DNA of 64,000 bases from an uncultured Amphritea sp. (GTDB lineage: Bacteria > Pseudomonadota > Gammaproteobacteria > Pseudomonadales > Balneatricaceae): positions 84,423 through 148,422 of the forward strand of contig NZ_CAKZLP010000009.1 in the NCBI RefSeq assembly GCF_937127095.1. Direction: 5' to 3'. The notes under the pieces were generated by a model. The model searched no databases. It was not told the DNA's origin and saw nothing but the letters and a program-made list of their open reading frames with translations. Of this stretch, positions 60,667-64,000 are shown piece by piece. Made by a program: the position numbers and the translations under genes. Numbering within the stretch: the first letter of the stretch is position 1; each line of letters opens with the position of its first letter.

Positions 60667-61001
60667 TGCCCCTGCTCTACTTAAAAGCTGTTCTATTTAA
60701 ACATTGTTCCACTTAATACCCGCTATCAACGATACTGTGGTAATTCTCGCCAGGGGTCAAAGGATTTTCGCCGCTCACTCAGGCTAAAAATATTTATTAA
60801 ATCATTTATCAAATGACCAGAACTTATAGCCTAACTCATATACTAACTGTCTGAAGATAAGCCTTTTGTACGGGTCTGAACAGACGTAAATCCTGTCACA
60901 CAAAATGGTTATTTTTTTATGACAGAATCGCTTGCAATAAAATCTGAAAAGGGCATTCTGTAAGTGTGACATCAAGCATAGTTTGCAGTAAGGGTTACAT
61001 C

Positions 61002-61349
61002 ATGAACATCAATATCACTAATAGAAATGACAAAGTTTCTCCTGCACTACGAGAAAAAATTGAAGCCTGGTTAGAGGAGAGTCAAAGACGCTACAACGTT
61101 ATCACCAGTGCCCAGGTCACTATTGAAAAGAGCAATGGTAAAGAGGAGGTTGTTGAGGCCACCGTACACGCTACCGGTAAAGATCTGTTTGCTAAAGCCA
61201 CTGATGAAAATCTGTTTGCTGCACTGGATTCCCTGGCTCACAAAATTGACAAGCAGCTGGCAAAAATACGTGATATTCAAACCAACAAAAAAGGTGCAGG
61301 CGTCCCGGTGATGGCTGAACCTGAAGAAGAGATCGCCGAAAAGGAATAA
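61002..61349 (+). CDS. hpf: ribosome hibernation promoting factor HPF/RaiA family
   Basis: MNINITNRNDKVSPALREKIEAWLEESQRRYNVITSAQVTIEKSNGKEEVVEATVHATGKDLFAKATDENLFAALDSLAHKIDKQLAKI. Confidence 0.9.
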   Translation: MNINITNRNDKVSPALREKIEAWLEESQRRYNVITSAQVTIEKSNGKEEVVEATVHATGKDLFAKATDENLFAALDSLAHKIDKQLAKIRDIQTNKKGAGVPVMAEPEEEIAEKE

Positions 61350-61362
61350 TCTCTACTCCAAC

Positions 61363-61398
61363 AAAAAAAGGCTGAACACTGTTCAGCCTTTTTTTTGT
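61363..61398. terminator. intrinsic terminator after hpf
   Basis: AAAAAAAGGCTGAAC-ACT-GTTCAGCCTTTTTTTT. Confidence 0.9.
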
Positions 61399-61500
61399 CA
61401 TTTTTTTTGCCTATAGTCCTCTGCATTAGCACGTTTAGATCAACCGCCGGATAGCAAAACGCACAGACAGTAATCACTTGTTATCAGACAGCTGACCCGG

Positions 61501-62361
61501 CTATTTAACCGGGTCAATAAAGCGTTGTGAAATCCAGCCAGATACCGGCGTTCCACTTTGCTCAAAGCGTATATTCATCCAGCCCTTCTGACTATCCATC
61601 ACCTTAACCTGCTGTGGCGAACTCACCTTACCCAGCACCCGATAACCGGCTCCGGGGCCTGAGCGAAAGTTTACGTTCACACCACTGATTCTGTACTGAC
61701 CTGAAGGGGATGCTGCTTCAGAAGCCTCTACTTGAGAAGCCGCTACCTGAGAGGTCTCTGTTTTAGAGGTGCCCACTTGTGACTGCGGCGCTACAGATCT
61801 CAGGAAACGTCCGGCGGTCCAGGCTTCTGTCTCGTTACCGGCCCCATCACGAAAACCGACTTTGACCCAGTCACCCTCGCGCTTCAACTCGGTCACCTGC
61901 TGATCACGACTAAGACTGCCAACTACAGCATAGTTCCCACCCGGCCCTTGCCGTAACCGAAGGCTATCCACAACAACAGTATGAGTATGCCCAGCAATCT
62001 TCGGACTACTTACCCCTTGCTGCTGGGCGGTGAGACTGTCACTTAGCATCCAGCCTTTCTGGGGCTGCTTATCCGGTGAGAGAAAGAACACCCTTGACCA
62101 GGCACCTTTTTTATCGATCTCGAGTAATACATTGCCCTGACTCAAACGGGTCAACAATTCACTACTGCCTGGCGCTGAGTAGACCTCTGCATCACGGTTT
62201 ACCACAAAATAATCAAATGCCAGCGCAGTGGTTGAAAATAAGCTCAGTAATACCAGAGATACTGGCTTTAAAATTCGGAGCTTTGATAATAGCCGCCCTC
62301 TAAGCCCGGGCTTTGAAAATACGTGTTTAAGCGATAGATGTTTGATAATAGTTACCTTCAC
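61501..62361 (-). CDS. bacterial SH3-domain repeat protein
   Basis: SH3b motifs VDSLRLRQGPGGNYAVVGSLSRDQQVTELKREGDWVKV and VNVNFRSGPGAGYRVLGKVSSPQQVKVMDSQKGWMNI; third N-terminal domain. Confidence 0.87.
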   Translation of the reverse strand: MKVTIIKHLSLKHVFSKPGLRGRLLSKLRILKPVSLVLLSLFSTTALAFDYFVVNRDAEVYSAPGSSELLTRLSQGNVLLEIDKKGAWSRVFFLSPDKQPQKGWMLSDSLTAQQQGVSSPKIAGHTHTVVVDSLRLRQGPGGNYAVVGSLSRDQQVTELKREGDWVKVGFRDGAGNETEAWTAGRFLRSVAPQSQVGTSKTETSQVAASQVEASEAASPSGQYRISGVNVNFRSGPGAGYRVLGKVSSPQQVKVMDSQKGWMNIRFEQSGTPVSGWISQRFIDPVK

Positions 62362-62656
62362 GTCATTCAGTCCTTCGAAATTAACTGCACGGAGCCAATC
62401 ATAACAACTGTTTCAACTGCGGCAAACGGAAACAGCTAAGTAAAACCGCGGCAGCGGTCAGTTAGGTTAGAATTTACCACTTCATCGTTGCCGATAACGT
62501 TCATCCTGGAAACCACCCTATAACAGGCGTTAACACAACCCAATCTGGTGACAGATAAAAATTCAGATATCTATTAAGCGGCTATAATAGAACTTAACAA
62601 GACCTACTTCACAGCAAAACAGTGCTGTTTGACACGCCCACTTTTAGGAGTCATCG

Positions 62657-63862
62657 ATGGCGCAGGATATACTCATGGCCCGCCAGCCAATTTTCGATGC
62701 TAAACTCAATGTTGTTGCTTATGAGTTACTTTACAGGGACAAAAACGCACAGGCATATAGCCCGGTTACTGATGGAAACAGCGCCACCTCTCAGGTTCTT
62801 CTGAACAATTACACCAGTATCTGCGAAGCAGGTACACTGACAACACTTCCTGCCTTTATCAACTTAACCAAAGAGATGCTCGAATCAGATCGTATTCCGG
62901 AGATCTCCCGAAAGCATATCGTGCTTGAAATCCTTGAAGGAATGGAAGTTGATGACAACCTGATCTCAGGCATTCAACGTTATATTGATGCTGGCTACCG
63001 TATGGCGCTGGATGATTTTATCTACAGCCCTGAATATGATCCGATCCTGCAGATGGTTCATATCGTTAAGCTCGACCTGCTTCAACTGAGCGATGATGAA
63101 TTAGTGCGGCATACCGAGCTTCTCAAACCCTTTAAGGTCACCCTTCTGGCGGAAAAAATTGAGACCCTTGCCGAATTCGATCGCTGTAAAGAGCTCGGAT
63201 TTAAACTCTTTCAGGGATATTTTCTATGCAAGCCGCAGGTCATTGCAGGCCGAAAACTGAGCTCCAGCGAAATAGTCATGATCGAGCTAATGTCACTATT
63301 AGCCGACCCCGACGTGACAACAGCTGCCATCGAGCAGGTCGTTAAGCGCGACCCGCAACTGGCCTATAAGATTCTTCGAATTGTAAATTCCCCGCTGTTT
63401 AACCTGATCAGAAAAATTGAGAATCTTGGGGAGGCCGTTGTCATACTCGGCATCACCGAGCTCAAACGCTGGTGCGCGCTGATCGCATTTTCCGGCGAAA
63501 TGGGAAAGCCGGACGAACTCACCCGACACACACTTATCCGCGCCCGAATGTGTGAACTGATGGCAGCAACTCATGCAGGGCTGTCTGAATCCAGCGCCTT
63601 CATGATGGGCATATTTGCAGGCCTTGATGCTCTGTTGGATACGCCAAAGGAAGATATTCTTAAACAGGTTGTCCTTAGTGACGCGCTTGTGGCGGCGATT
63701 CAATTCGGTGATGGTGACTATGGTGAACTACTGACCACCGTTGACAATTATATTATGGGAGAATGGAACTTTCTTCCCGAAAGCTACCCTGCACAGGTAC
63801 TCAACCAGGCCTATCAGGACAGTATCTGCTGGGTTCGTGATACATTGCTGAAGATAGCATAA
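62657..63862 (+). CDS. EAL-HDOD (YuxH-family) signalling protein
   Basis: DILMARQPIFDAKLNVVAYELLYR, KLDLLQL...TLLAEKIETLAEFDRCKELGFKLFQGYFLCKP, HDOD AYKILRIVNSPLFNL. Confidence 0.92.
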   Translation: MAQDILMARQPIFDAKLNVVAYELLYRDKNAQAYSPVTDGNSATSQVLLNNYTSICEAGTLTTLPAFINLTKEMLESDRIPEISRKHIVLEILEGMEVDDNLISGIQRYIDAGYRMALDDFIYSPEYDPILQMVHIVKLDLLQLSDDELVRHTELLKPFKVTLLAEKIETLAEFDRCKELGFKLFQGYFLCKPQVIAGRKLSSSEIVMIELMSLLADPDVTTAAIEQVVKRDPQLAYKILRIVNSPLFNLIRKIENLGEAVVILGITELKRWCALIAFSGEMGKPDELTRHTLIRARMCELMAATHAGLSESSAFMMGIFAGLDALLDTPKEDILKQVVLSDALVAAIQFGDGDYGELLTTVDNYIMGEWNFLPESYPAQVLNQAYQDSICWVRDTLLKIA

Positions 63863-64000
63863 TCCTGTTCCAAACGAAGTAAAGCTATCCATTTAAACAT
63901 TCAAGAAGCAAAAGTTACCCTAGGGAACCTGCGATTAAGTTACCAAATGCGTTCTAACTTCGTTGTTTTGTCTTAAATCCCGAAAAAGAAGCAGCAAACC

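Overview
A 64 kb window of a gammaproteobacterial chromosome. Taxonomy is inferred only from gene content (liu/liv, glrK-glrR, tmcA, dinB, hpf). It is mostly ordinary core and metabolic sequence, with one accessory-looking stretch at about 6.5-15 kb.

Main blocks, left to right:
- A glutamate-synthase-like glx/mgs-type cluster with a type III glutamine synthetase (1-3501) and a divergent XRE-cupin regulator.
- An accessory zone of small same-strand genes, dispersed degenerate repeats and a low-GC TPR gene (6.5-15 kb).
- A thiolase, a branched-chain amino-acid ABC transporter, and a leucine/isovalerate catabolic operon liuR-liuABCDE with an acyl-CoA synthetase (15-31 kb).
- An RNA helicase, panE and a HopJ-family gene.
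- A non-coding locus at about 35.2-35.44 kb that reads as a CsrB/RsmZ-type CsrA-sponge sRNA: 13 GGA motifs, several in hairpin loops, ending in a strong intrinsic terminator.
- SulP and TauE transporters, dinB, a putative OlsF-like bifunctional acyltransferase, and a VWA/DnaJ pair.
- A glrK-lipoprotein-glrR (QseEGF-like) operon preceded by an EF-hand gene with a sigma54-like promoter and a GlrR-like box.
- tmcA, an FGGY kinase, GGDEF proteins, a wHTH-wHTH-PD-(D/E)XK-like protein, hpf, an SH3 protein and an EAL-HDOD protein.

The most interesting items are the CsrB-like sRNA, the putative GlrR/sigma54 EF-hand promoter, the consensus-matching sigma54 promoter of glnT, and the palindrome-fronted TPR gene flanked by repeats. 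No tRNA, rRNA, CRISPR array or intact transposase was seen. All family assignments are by reading the sequence; no database search was run.
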